Part shown: positions 8,323 to 16,842 of the stretch, one piece after another | How the letters are laid out: each line of letters opens with the position of its first letter | Numbering within the stretch: the stretch's first letter is position 1 | Source of the DNA: Neorhizobium populisoli | GTDB lineage: Bacteria; Pseudomonadota; Alphaproteobacteria; Rhizobiales; Rhizobiaceae | Length of the DNA: 64,000 nt | Reading direction: 5' to 3' | NCBI RefSeq assembly: GCF_019430945.1 | Contig: NZ_JAHYCB010000006.1 | Span: 62,001-126,000, forward strand | The notes under the pieces: model-generated | What the model was told of the DNA's origin: nothing | Seen by the model: only the letters and a program-made list of their open reading frames with translations | Databases searched by the model: none | Made by a program: the position numbers and the translations under genes

Positions 8323-9504
8323 TCAGGCGCTGGTGCGGGTTTCGCCAAGCCCGACGGAACGCAGATAGCCCGCAACTTCGACGCGGTCGCGCCCGGCGCG
8401 CTTGGCTTCGTAAAGCGCATTGTCGGCAAGGCTCAACACCGCATCGAAAGGCTGGCCGCCGATCACGCCGATTGCAACGCCGGCGCTGACGGTGCAGCGC
8501 AAGGGCGCATCGGCACCGACATCGATTTCGCGCGCGGCAAAGCGGCGGGCAATGTCATTGGCGATGCGCTCGGCCCGACCGGGCAAAGCATTGTCGAGGA
8601 TCATCGCGAATTCCTCGCCCCCCAGCCGCCCGACGACGTGGCGGGTATTCGTGCCGTTGTTGAGATCCTCGGCGAAGAGGCGCAGAACATGGTCGCCCAT
8701 GGCGTGGCCATGCTGGTCGTTGATCGTTTTGAAACGGTCGATATCGAAGACGATCACCGCCATGGACGGCGTGATCAGCCTGTTGCCGTATTTCTCGAAC
8801 AGGGCGCGACGGTTCAAAAGCCCGGTCAGCGAATCCGTGATCGCCTCGCGGCGATGATGGGCGGCCAGCCGCCATTGATGCAGCGCCAGCGACAGCGAAC
8901 CGATACCGGTCATGCCGGCGATGCAGACGCCGATATTGAGGTTTTCGGCCCAATTGTCCGGCGCATGGCCCATTACCCACTGACGGCCGTCAATCAGCAC
9001 CACGGCACACAGCGCAAACGATATGGCGCTCAACGCATAGAGAGCGGCAATGCCGCAGAGCGGACCGGGCGCCTCGTGTCGCGCCATCCAATATTGCCAG
9101 GCGGTGCCCATCAGGAGCGCGGTGGTGGCAATATTCATAACGATCAGGCCGAGGCCGTCATATCCCGCTATCAACAAAGGCAGGCCGAGCGCCGCATTGA
9201 TGACGCTCAGCATCGAGGCAAGCGCCCAGGGCTTGGCGCCGCTGCGGAATTGCACCGCTGCCGCATAGGCCATGCTGAAGCCTGCCATCAGGAAGGTATA
9301 GGCGACGGAGACGCGCAAGATGCCGGTTTCGACCGTATAGGAACTATAGGCGAAAATGCCGGAAACGATCAGGCAGAGCGCAACGACGAGAGTGAGAAGA
9401 AAGGAATCCGTGCGACGGGAAAACCAGGTGCCGAACATCGTCACCATCAGGCAGGCCGCCGAAACGCCGAGCGCCAGCAGAAGAGAATGATAGTCAAGCA
9501 TCAT
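8323..9504 (-). CDS. Membrane diguanylate cyclase (GGDEF)
   Basis: Makes cyclic di-GMP from two GTP. Residues 1 to about 205 hold six or seven hydrophobic segments (7TM-type sensor without a recognised ligand domain). The GGDEF domain spans about 220-380: it begins with DSLTGLLNRR, continues with the metal-binding FDIDRFKTIND, and has an intact active loop RLGGEEF with GGEEF at 295-299. The inhibitory I-site (RxxD five residues before GGEEF) is absent: the position reads RHVV. The enzyme should therefore be active and not product-inhibited through that site. Two ATG codons stand in tandem at the start; the second may be used. Confidence 0.9.
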   Translation of the reverse strand: MMLDYHSLLLALGVSAACLMVTMFGTWFSRRTDSFLLTLVVALCLIVSGIFAYSSYTVETGILRVSVAYTFLMAGFSMAYAAAVQFRSGAKPWALASMLSVINAALGLPLLIAGYDGLGLIVMNIATTALLMGTAWQYWMARHEAPGPLCGIAALYALSAISFALCAVVLIDGRQWVMGHAPDNWAENLNIGVCIAGMTGIGSLSLALHQWRLAAHHRREAITDSLTGLLNRRALFEKYGNRLITPSMAVIVFDIDRFKTINDQHGHAMGDHVLRLFAEDLNNGTNTRHVVGRLGGEEFAMILDNALPGRAERIANDIARRFAAREIDVGADAPLRCTVSAGVAIGVIGGQPFDAVLSLADNALYEAKRAGRDRVEVAGYLRSVGLGETRTSA

Positions 9505-9622
9505 GCCAAGCTTTCTCTTCGGGCAGGACCCGCGGAAAATTCTGGCGCCAAAGCTAAACCCGGATTCTCTCCAAAAGGTTACCGGATCGATCCAAATACT
9601 ATCAATTCAAGGCAAATCGATT

Positions 9623-10666
9623 TTAGTTCTCAACGACTTGCCAGTGAAGCGGGAAGGTCGGATCGAAGACGGTGATAGCACCCGCGCCGGTTTCACGCTT
9701 GTCCGGGAAGACAATCGGCTGGTCGCGCCTTTCAAGCACCATCGTCTCCTCGTTCGGCTGCAGGCCGTACCAGGCCGGGCCGTTCAGCGAGGCGAAGGCT
9801 TCCAGCTTGTCGAGCGCATTGTCCTGCTCGAAGACATGCGCCAGGCAGCTCATCGTGTTGATCGAGGTGTAGATGCCGGCGCAGCCGCAGGCGCATTCCT
9901 TCAGGGGATCGACATGCGGGGCGGAATCGGTGCCGAGGAAGAACCGCGCGTCGCCGGAGGTCGCGGCAGCGCGCAGCGCCAGGCGATGGTTCTCGCGCTT
10001 GGCGACCGGCAGGCAATAATAATGCGGGCGGATGCCGCCGACGAGGATGTTGTTGCGGTTGATGATCAGGTGATGGGTGGTGATGGTACCGGCGAGATTA
10101 GCCTTTGACGACTTGATGTAGTCGACGCCGTCGGCGGTCGTGACGTGCTCCATCGTCACCTTCAGTTCCGGCAGGCGCTTGCGCAGCGGATCGAGGATCG
10201 TTTCGATGAACACGGCTTCGCGGTCGAAGATATCAACCTCAGGCGTCGTCACTTCGCCGTGCACGCAGAGCGGCAGGCCGATCTCCGCCATGCGCTCCAG
10301 AGCCGGCATCGCCTTGTCGAAATCGCGCACGCCGCCATGGGAATTGGTCGTGGCACCAGCCGGGTAAAGCTTCACGGCGGTGATCAGGCCGCTCTTCTTG
10401 CCCTCTTCCAGATCGTCCGGATCGGTATGCTCGGTGAGATAAAGCGTCATCAGCGGTTCAAACCGGTCGCCCTTCGGCAGGGCGGCCATAATCCGCTCGC
10501 GATAGGCTTTCGCATCCGTGGTGGTGACGACCGGCGGCACTAGGTTCGGCATGATGATGGCGCGGGCAAAGTGCCGGCTCGTATCGCCGATCACGCCTTC
10601 CAGCACGGCGCCGTCGCGCAGGTGCAGGTGCCAGTCATCGGGGCGGCGGAGCGTGAGCGTCTTCAT
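9623..10666 (-). CDS. pyrC: Dihydroorotase
   Basis: Zinc amidohydrolase that cyclises carbamoyl aspartate to dihydroorotate. At 347 residues it is the short E. coli-like class II form. Metal ligands are visible: H13 and H15 in WHLHLRD, K99 (the carbamylated lysine) in [10 protein letters not shown]136 in CVHGEV, H174 in MEHVTT and D247 in LGTDSAPH. It is transcribed leftward; the GGDEF gene follows after a 118-base gap. Confidence 0.95.
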   Translation of the reverse strand: MKTLTLRRPDDWHLHLRDGAVLEGVIGDTSRHFARAIIMPNLVPPVVTTTDAKAYRERIMAALPKGDRFEPLMTLYLTEHTDPDDLEEGKKSGLITAVKLYPAGATTNSHGGVRDFDKAMPALERMAEIGLPLCVHGEVTTPEVDIFDREAVFIETILDPLRKRLPELKVTMEHVTTADGVDYIKSSKANLAGTITTHHLIINRNNILVGGIRPHYYCLPVAKRENHRLALRAAATSGDARFFLGTDSAPHVDPLKECACGCAGIYTSINTMSCLAHVFEQDNALDKLEAFASLNGPAWYGLQPNEETMVLERRDQPIVFPDKRETGAGAITVFDPTFPLHWQVVEN

Positions 10667-10897
10667 GGGGAAACTTCCGAATGTGATCGATCGCCCGCCA
10701 TACCATCAATAGGCCGGGCAAAACAATCCGATGACGACGGGAACAGTTGATCCGGAGGGCAGAACGAATATCAGACTTCACGCAAATGTGCGGGCTACAC
10801 ATGCCCTGCGTGGCGGAAAGCGAAATGGGTTAAGGAACCCGCGCCCACTTTCGGCGTTCGTTAAGCAATCTTACGAATCTCTGAATCGGAGCGCACA

Positions 10898-11824
10898 ATG
10901 AAAGCCCGGAGTTCCAAAGTCAACAAGGGTTTTGCAATTGTCACAGGTACTGCCGTCGCGCTTTGTGCTTTGACGGCAACTCTCGGCGCGGAAGAGCGAG
11001 CCAGCCTCACCCAGGTCGCCGTAACGCAGAACGATTGCGACCGGCTTGCGGGCAGCCCTTTCGACCAGCAGCGCAATAACGAATTCGCGCCGGTCGACAT
11101 CGTCGACATCGATCAATCGGCAGTCGGCGTCTGCCGCACCGCATTCGAGGCGACCGGCAACCCGCGTTTCGCATACCAGCTCGGCCGGGCGCTGAACAAG
11201 ACACAGGATGCCGATCAGGCGATGACCGCTTATGATACCGCCGTGCAGGCGGGTTACCCTGCTGCGAAGGTGAATTTCGGCATGTTGATGGGCCGCCTTG
11301 GCGACGCACAGGCCGAGTTCCGGCTTTATACGGAAGCGGCCCAGAGCGGCAACGTGCTGGCCGCCTACAATCTCGGCGTTGCCTATCGCGATGGCCTCGG
11401 CATTCAGCCTGATGTCCAGCAGGCACTCGGCTGGTTCGAAAAGGCTGCCGCGGAAGGTGATGACACCGCAGCCTTCAATATCGGTGCCATCTATGACGAA
11501 GGTCAGCTTCTGCCGGCCGACGACCAGACCGCAATCGCCTGGTACGACCTTGCCGCGCAGCGCGGCAACAAGGATGCGATGATCAATCTCGGCCTGATGT
11601 ACGAAGCCGGCGAAGGTATCGAGGCCAATGCCCAGAAGGCTGCTGAGATGTATCGCAAGGCGGCTGAAAACGGCGACATCTTCGGCGCTTATAAGTATCT
11701 GCAAATGCAGGAGCTTGGCGTGGTGCCGGCCCCGGCCGATCCGGCCGCCCCGGAAGGCGTCAATTCGCTGGTGCTGAAGCCCGGCGACATGGAACAGACC
11801 ACGGTTTCCGCCAAGGAAATCTGA
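10898..11824 (+). CDS. Exported Sel1-repeat (TPR-like) protein
   Basis: A 308-residue protein with an N-terminal signal peptide (about residues 10-31) and a series of Sel1-type helical repeats between about 90 and 265; the clearest begin at AAYNLGVAYRDGLGI, AAFNIGAIYDEGQLL and AMINLGLMYEAGEGI, each followed by an AxxWxxxAA helix. Such solenoids bind other proteins; a periplasmic scaffold or adaptor role is likely but no partner is indicated. The gene stands alone and ends at a strong terminator. Confidence 0.85.
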   Translation: MKARSSKVNKGFAIVTGTAVALCALTATLGAEERASLTQVAVTQNDCDRLAGSPFDQQRNNEFAPVDIVDIDQSAVGVCRTAFEATGNPRFAYQLGRALNKTQDADQAMTAYDTAVQAGYPAAKVNFGMLMGRLGDAQAEFRLYTEAAQSGNVLAAYNLGVAYRDGLGIQPDVQQALGWFEKAAAEGDDTAAFNIGAIYDEGQLLPADDQTAIAWYDLAAQRGNKDAMINLGLMYEAGEGIEANAQKAAEMYRKAAENGDIFGAYKYLQMQELGVVPAPADPAAPEGVNSLVLKPGDMEQTTVSAKEI

Positions 11825-11844
11825 GCCTAATACTGTGACGATTG

Positions 11845-11875
11845 AAGCCGCTACGTAACTGCGTAGCGGCTTTTT
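11845..11875 (+). terminator. Rho-independent terminator
   Basis: AAGCCGCTACG and CGTAGCGGCTT form an 11-bp stem with a six-base loop, followed by a run of T. It ends the Sel1-repeat gene; the facing proline-racemase-like gene stops just beyond it. Confidence 0.9.
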
Positions 11876-11877
11876 GC

Positions 11878-12915
11878 TTAGATATCGCCGGCAGACGGAC
11901 CCCAGACGTCCGTCATGGCAAAGCCCTCCGAAAGCGGATCGAACGGATCGAGCGCGATCTGATGCAGGCCGAAAGTGAAGCCTCGGCCGGTAATAGTTGG
12001 GATGATCGCCGGCTTTCCAGCAACTGTAGTCTCTGCGGCCAGTCCGACTTCAAACTGCGAACCGATGATCGAGCGTGACTTGAACATGTCGCCGACCTTG
12101 ACCTTATCGCGCGCATGCAGCGCTGCCAGATTGGCGGAATTGCCGGTGCCGCAAGGCGAGCGATCCGCCCGGCCCGGCCACATCGTGGTGCAGGTGCGCA
12201 CCGTGCCGTCTTCCTCCGTATCCCGGAACATCACGTAGGCGACGCCGGAGATTGCCGGGATTTCCGGATGTACGACTGGGATCTGTTCGTTGATCAGCGC
12301 CTTCAGCACCATGCCCGCCTGCACAAGAGCGGCGGCATTGGCCTTCTCGATCTTCAGGCCGATCTGGCCGACATCGACGAGGCCGTAGAAGATGCCGCCA
12401 TAGCAGAGGTCAAGCTTGATCTCGCCCCATTCGGGCGTCTGCACCTTGACGTCCAGCTGGTGGACGAAGGACGGCACCATGGTGAGCTTGACCTTTTCGC
12501 AACGCCCGTCCTTGCAGGTCGCCGTCGCCTTGACGAGGCCGGCCGCGGTTTCGAGCGTCACGACGGTTTCCGGCTCCTGCATCTCGACAATGCCGGATTC
12601 CAGCAATGCTGTCGTCACGCAGATCGAGTTGGAACCGGAGCTGGCATGCGCCTGGTCCGGCTGCAGGATGATAAAGGCCGCATCAGCATCCGGATGTTTG
12701 GCCGGCAGCAGAAGATTGACCGAGCCGATCGGCGCACCGCGCGGCTCGAGGCAAAGGAAGCGACGAAGCTCCTGGCCTTTCGGATCGGTGTTCAGCCAAT
12801 GCAATTGGGCGGCTACCGTCTCACCCGGAATTTTCGGCACGCCGCCGATCGCGACCTTGCCGATTTCACCTTCGCAATGAACGTCCAGAAGCTGGATCGT
12901 GCGCTTCCATCTCAT
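11878..12915 (-). CDS. Proline racemase family enzyme, Ser/Cys active-site variant
   Basis: A 345-residue member of the proline racemase / 4-hydroxyproline epimerase / trans-3-hydroxyproline dehydratase superfamily. The second catalytic cysteine is intact: C255 in DRSPCGTGNSA. The first catalytic position, normally Cys in an MCGH motif, is here Ser93 in ASSGSNSIC. Family members with Ser or Thr there include 3-hydroxyproline dehydratases and some epimerases, so simple proline racemase activity should not be assumed. The ATG at 12915 has GGAG eight bases upstream; the longer open frame to 13026 would overlap the next gene. No hydroxyproline catabolic genes lie next to it. Confidence 0.85.
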   Translation of the reverse strand: MRWKRTIQLLDVHCEGEIGKVAIGGVPKIPGETVAAQLHWLNTDPKGQELRRFLCLEPRGAPIGSVNLLLPAKHPDADAAFIILQPDQAHASSGSNSICVTTALLESGIVEMQEPETVVTLETAAGLVKATATCKDGRCEKVKLTMVPSFVHQLDVKVQTPEWGEIKLDLCYGGIFYGLVDVGQIGLKIEKANAAALVQAGMVLKALINEQIPVVHPEIPAISGVAYVMFRDTEEDGTVRTCTTMWPGRADRSPCGTGNSANLAALHARDKVKVGDMFKSRSIIGSQFEVGLAAETTVAGKPAIIPTITGRGFTFGLHQIALDPFDPLSEGFAMTDVWGPSAGDI

Positions 12916-12976
12916 GTCCTGTACTCCAATCGGGCGCTCATCCGCGCCGTTGTCGCGAACAGATATATCGGCCGTC

Positions 12977-14512
12977 TCAGCGAAGCCAGAGATAACGCAG
13001 GGCAAGCTGCGTCTTTCCGTCGCCATAATAGTAGGGAAGCGAGACGGCTTTCACCGGTTCTGCCTTGAGGTTCAGTGCGTTGATCGAGGAAAGGTCGATC
13101 GGCACGCCACCCGATCCTTGGCCATTGTCGATCCAGATGGCAAGAACCGGCCCCTTCATCGCCTCCGGCTTCGGAAAGCCGGCGATCGGCTGTTCGGAAT
13201 TGATCACCGGCGCATGTGGTAACTGCAGCCGCATATTGCCGGCCAGATGCATGCCGCCCGCGATGATGACCGCCGGCTCGCCTTCTGCCCGGAGTGTTTC
13301 GGCCATCGATGCGAAAGGATAATTGATGCGCGAATATGAGCCGGTCAGCCCGCCGGTGAATGTCTTGCCCGGCAGCGGGATCAGGGTCACGATCAGGATG
13401 ACGAGGAAAACCGGAACGAAGCGCCTGAGACTGCCGTCGATATCCGCGCCTGCGCGATCGAGCTTCAGCAGCAGATAAAGCGGCAAGATCAGCAGATAGG
13501 GATCAAGCCAGCGCTCGGTAATCTTGGTGGTTCCGGCAATCAGGATTACCAGCACCACGCCCAGCAGCGAAACGAGCATGATCAGGCCGAGCAGCCGCGT
13601 CCAGCGATCGGAGGTCTTCAGCGCCGCCTTGAACTGACCCTTATAGGCGATCGCAAGGATCACCACCGTCAGCGCGCCAAAGGCAAGGCAGGCAAGCAAC
13701 AGCGAACCGAGTGCGCGGGCAATGCGGGCGGCGCCATGCGGTGCATTCGCCTCAACCATTTTACCGATCGTGCCTCTAGTTGCGAGATCGACATTGCCGA
13801 TGAGCCAGAGCGCATGCGGCAGGACGATCAGCAGGCTGATTGCGGCGGCCAGCAGAATCCGCGGATCAAACAGGCGGGCGCGCCATTCCCGATCCAGCAG
13901 AACCGCGATGATGGTCGCGGCCGGCAGGAGCACGAAATTGTATTTCGAGATCGTGCCGATACCGATCGCCAGCCCGAGGATCGCATAACCCTGCCAATCG
14001 CCACGCTTCAGCGTGCGGAACAGGCCATAGAAGAACAGCGAGGTCGCCATCAGCACGGCCACGGTATGCGTCAGGTCCTGCTGCGGCATGTAGGAGACCT
14101 GCGGCAGGGTAACGAGGCTGAGCATCGCCATTGCGACAAAGCCTGGTCGCCCATCGAGCTCCCGCGCTGCCAGGCCGAAGAATACGTAGACGAGCAGCAG
14201 CATGGCGAATTTCGGCAGCGTCAGAGAGAAGAGCGAAATGCCCAGGACACTGACGACGGTATTCTGCAGCCAGTTGTAGAATGGCGGCTGCGGCCCGTAA
14301 CCGGCCAGCCAGTATTGCGAAAACAGCGATTGCTCGGCTTCGTCGAGCGTCAGCGAGTTGGGGAGGATCAGCCGGGCAACGATGCTGAGGGCGAAATAAG
14401 CCGCGAGCAAGACGGTGGCGGGGCCAAGCCCGCCTGCGAGAAACTGCGCCGTCTTCGAAGATTTTTCGCGCAGCAAAGCCGTGCCGTCCTGACGATCCAT
14501 GTTCATTCCCAC
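12977..14512 (-). CDS. Glycosyltransferase family 39-like membrane protein
   Basis: A 511-residue polytopic protein resembling ArnT and protein O-mannosyltransferases (PMT_2 domain), which move sugars from polyprenyl-phosphate donors outside the inner membrane. An acidic pair just after the first membrane segment (SLTLDEAEQ, around 54-62) matches the catalytic DE of the family, and the QPPFYNWLQ segment follows. About ten membrane segments run to residue 390, then a C-terminal periplasmic domain. Start choice among the Met codons at 1, 3 and 5 is open. Acceptor and donor cannot be told from sequence. Confidence 0.82.
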   Translation of the reverse strand: MGMNMDRQDGTALLREKSSKTAQFLAGGLGPATVLLAAYFALSIVARLILPNSLTLDEAEQSLFSQYWLAGYGPQPPFYNWLQNTVVSVLGISLFSLTLPKFAMLLLVYVFFGLAARELDGRPGFVAMAMLSLVTLPQVSYMPQQDLTHTVAVLMATSLFFYGLFRTLKRGDWQGYAILGLAIGIGTISKYNFVLLPAATIIAVLLDREWRARLFDPRILLAAAISLLIVLPHALWLIGNVDLATRGTIGKMVEANAPHGAARIARALGSLLLACLAFGALTVVILAIAYKGQFKAALKTSDRWTRLLGLIMLVSLLGVVLVILIAGTTKITERWLDPYLLILPLYLLLKLDRAGADIDGSLRRFVPVFLVILIVTLIPLPGKTFTGGLTGSYSRINYPFASMAETLRAEGEPAVIIAGGMHLAGNMRLQLPHAPVINSEQPIAGFPKPEAMKGPVLAIWIDNGQGSGGVPIDLSSINALNLKAEPVKAVSLPYYYGDGKTQLALRYLWLR

Positions 14513-14652
14513 GGAAAATGCCGTTGGCAGCAGGTCGCACGGACGGGCATGCAGATCAACAGGGAAATGCTATGCTGATGCAGCACCGGCCAAGTGCCGA
14601 GGCCCGGTTAGAACTCGCATTCGGACAAGGCCACCTTCAACGGAGCTTCAAC

Positions 14653-14859
14653 ATGACAGATATGCAGGAAGAGCATTCGTCCGCAGTTCCCATGCATCCC
14701 GAGGAGATCAAGTCGGTATTCGATCTGCGGGTGGGAAAACACATCAGCCTGCAGGGCAGCGCCAGAATAACACCTGTAGGCGTGCTCAGCACCGGGATTG
14801 CGGTCGCCGCGATGGCCGTCGGGCTGGGATATCTTGCAGCGTCGTTGCGCCGTCGTTGA
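14653..14859 (+). CDS. Small single-pass membrane protein
   Basis: A 68-residue product. The N-terminal half is hydrophilic (HPEEIKSVFDLRVGKH) and the C-terminal half is one membrane helix (ITPVGVLSTGIAVAAMAVGLGYLAAS) ending in RRR, so a short N-terminal region probably faces the opposite side from a basic tail. The ATG at 14653 has CGGAG upstream; an in-frame ATG at 14572 with AGGGA is a possible longer start. No family is recognised. Confidence 0.55.
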   Translation: MTDMQEEHSSAVPMHPEEIKSVFDLRVGKHISLQGSARITPVGVLSTGIAVAAMAVGLGYLAASLRRR

Positions 14860-14962
14860 GGCCCAAGCCAAGCGAACGGTACCGATGGCGCGGGGCAAGC
14901 AAAATGCTTCCGAGAGATGGAAGAAGCTGCTGCATATTGTAAAGGAAATCATTGGGAAAGAA

Positions 14963-15039
14963 TGGCGCACCCGAAGAGATTCGAACTCCTGACCCCCAGA
15001 TTCGTAGTCTGGTGCTCTATCCAGCTGAGCTACGGGTGC
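14963..15039 (-). tRNA. tRNA-Arg (anticodon ACG)
   Basis: A complete 77-base cloverleaf on the minus strand: acceptor stem GCACCCG/CGGGTGC, a normal D arm (AGCTCAGCTGGATAGAGC), anticodon stem CCAGA/TCTGG with loop CTACGAA giving ACG, and T arm with GTTCGAATC. The 3' CCA is encoded. It reads CGN arginine codons after A34-to-inosine editing. Confidence 0.97.
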
Positions 15040-15175
15040 GTCTGCAAGTGGCTGAACCGCTTGCGTGGCGATCCTCTAAAGGCTGGCGCGGAGGATTGCA
15101 AGCGGTTTTACGGTGCGTCGCGTCATTTTACTGTCACTTCTTTTCCAAGCCATTGAAAAAGAAAGAATATTTCAA

Positions 15176-16672
15176 TCACGCCCGAGCGCGGTAGTCCTCA
15201 AGCGAAACTGGGCGGTCGGGAATTTCGATACGGAACTGGGTTCCGGGGCCGGGCTTTTCGACGAGCGCGATCGTGCCGCCATGGGCGAGAACAAGCTCGC
15301 GGGCGATGACCAGGCCAAGGCCGGTGCCACCGGAGCGCGCCGAGCCGCGGAAGGCGGAGAAAAGGTTTTCGCGCGCCTTGCGCGGCATGCCCGGGCCGGT
15401 GTCGTCGATGGTGATGCTGACCACGCTGCCCACCCGGTGAGCGGTGACGGTAATGCGGCGCACCACGGCGGTATCTTCCGGATCGAGATTGATCAGCGCC
15501 TGGTGGGCGTTGCGGCAGAGGTTGTGAATCACCCGGAAAAGCTGTTCGCTATCGCAATCCACCTCGAGATCGGCGGCGATCTGCTCGATGAATTCGATAC
15601 CGCCCTCAGCGTCGATGCCAAGCATGTCGCGCACTTCCTGCGACAGCGCCTCGAAGCGGATGCGACGGCGACGGGGTGCTGCTTCGGAGGCCTGGCCGTA
15701 GGCCAGAACCTCGCTCGTGTATCCGACGGCGCGGTCGATGGTGCGCAAGAGCTTCGGTGCGAAACTCCTGACCATCGGATCCTCTACATCCGTCAGGCGG
15801 TCGGACATCAGCTGCGCCGAAGCGAGGATATTGCGCATGTCGTGATTGATCTTGGAAACCGCGAGGCCAAGATCGACGAGGTTCTTCTGCTGTTTCAGGG
15901 TGCGCTGCAGCTGCACCTGCATGGCGGTCAGATGCCGGCCGGCGACGGCAAGCTCACCGCGGGAACGGTCGCCTTCGAAGACGCGACCGGGATCCTCCGG
16001 ATGTTCGGAGAAAAGCTGCATGCTCTTCGTCAACCGGCGGATCGGCATGATCATCATCCGGTTGATGGCGAGGAAGATGAGCACCGCCGTGATCAGCGAG
16101 ATCAGCAGCGAGATCAGGAACATCATCTTCGAATATTTCAGCATGTCCTTGCGCAGCGCATCGTCGGTCATGACCAGTTCGATGATCATGTCGCTCTCGC
16201 CGATCGGCCCGTAGACACGGATGATGCGGCCGCCGCCGAACACAAGCGTATCCAGCGCGTCGCGCATGGAGCCCAGCATCGAGGTCTTGGAAAGGTCGAA
16301 GACCTCGTCCACCTGTGGCTGGGTGTCGGTGGCGGCAAGCAGCCGCGAGGTGCCGTCCTTGCGCAGCGCCAGCACTTTGGTGCCGGTGGCAAGCAGCGTA
16401 TCGTCCTGCACGGCGCGGGGAAGCTCGGCAGGCTGCAGACCGTCGATGACAATGCCGGCGGCCGCGGCCGTATCCAGCCGGTCGCGCAGCCAGTTCATCC
16501 GCATCGTGGCTATGGTGGGAACGAAGATCAGCACTTCCGCCATCATCACGAAGATGACGGTCAGCCAGAGGAGTCTTCCGGAAAGGCCACGGAAAAGACG
16601 CGGCATCGGCTCCGGGCCTGCGCTATCCGGCGCGGCCCCCGAGCGGCCCGAGGTGTGAACCTCGTCGTCCAT
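15176..16672 (-). CDS. Membrane sensor histidine kinase
   Basis: A 498-residue kinase. Two membrane segments (about 33-55 and 183-204) enclose a periplasmic domain of roughly 125 residues; a HAMP-like stretch follows. The phosphoacceptor box is VSKINHDMRNIL with His277, the H-D-M-R-N form rather than the common H-E-L/F-R-T. The ATP-binding domain has an N box (LCRNAHQAL), a G1 box (DDTGPGM) and a G2 box (GGTGLGL). No response-regulator gene is adjacent, so it is an orphan here. The ATG at 16672 has GGAG six bases upstream. The ligand is unknown. Confidence 0.9.
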   Translation of the reverse strand: MDDEVHTSGRSGAAPDSAGPEPMPRLFRGLSGRLLWLTVIFVMMAEVLIFVPTIATMRMNWLRDRLDTAAAAGIVIDGLQPAELPRAVQDDTLLATGTKVLALRKDGTSRLLAATDTQPQVDEVFDLSKTSMLGSMRDALDTLVFGGGRIIRVYGPIGESDMIIELVMTDDALRKDMLKYSKMMFLISLLISLITAVLIFLAINRMMIMPIRRLTKSMQLFSEHPEDPGRVFEGDRSRGELAVAGRHLTAMQVQLQRTLKQQKNLVDLGLAVSKINHDMRNILASAQLMSDRLTDVEDPMVRSFAPKLLRTIDRAVGYTSEVLAYGQASEAAPRRRRIRFEALSQEVRDMLGIDAEGGIEFIEQIAADLEVDCDSEQLFRVIHNLCRNAHQALINLDPEDTAVVRRITVTAHRVGSVVSITIDDTGPGMPRKARENLFSAFRGSARSGGTGLGLVIARELVLAHGGTIALVEKPGPGTQFRIEIPDRPVSLEDYRARA

Positions 16673-16784
16673 GCGGGTCTCCGTGTTGAAATGCCACCGG
16701 GGTCTTGGGCAAACCGGTGGTTGGCCAGTCATTTTAGAGCTTCATCGGCAATTTACCAGCCCCTCTTTGCCGCACCGCAAAAGA

Positions 16785-16813
16785 GAAAGCGGAGAAGGTT
16801 TCCCTTCTCCGCT
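16785..16813 (-). terminator. Rho-independent terminator of the chemoreceptor gene
   Basis: AGCGGAGAAGG and CCTTCTCCGCT form a perfect 11-bp stem with loop TTTC; on the minus strand a T-rich tract (TTTCTCTTTT) follows, placing it directly after the leftward chemoreceptor gene. Confidence 0.85.
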
Positions 16814-16842
16814 CCCTTATTCGTATCAAATGCGTGATCGGA

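Noticed and set aside
15113..16837. Open frame of 574 codons on the plus strand across the histidine kinase
   Set aside because: Antisense shadow of a kinase with all catalytic boxes; no recognisable domains of its own.
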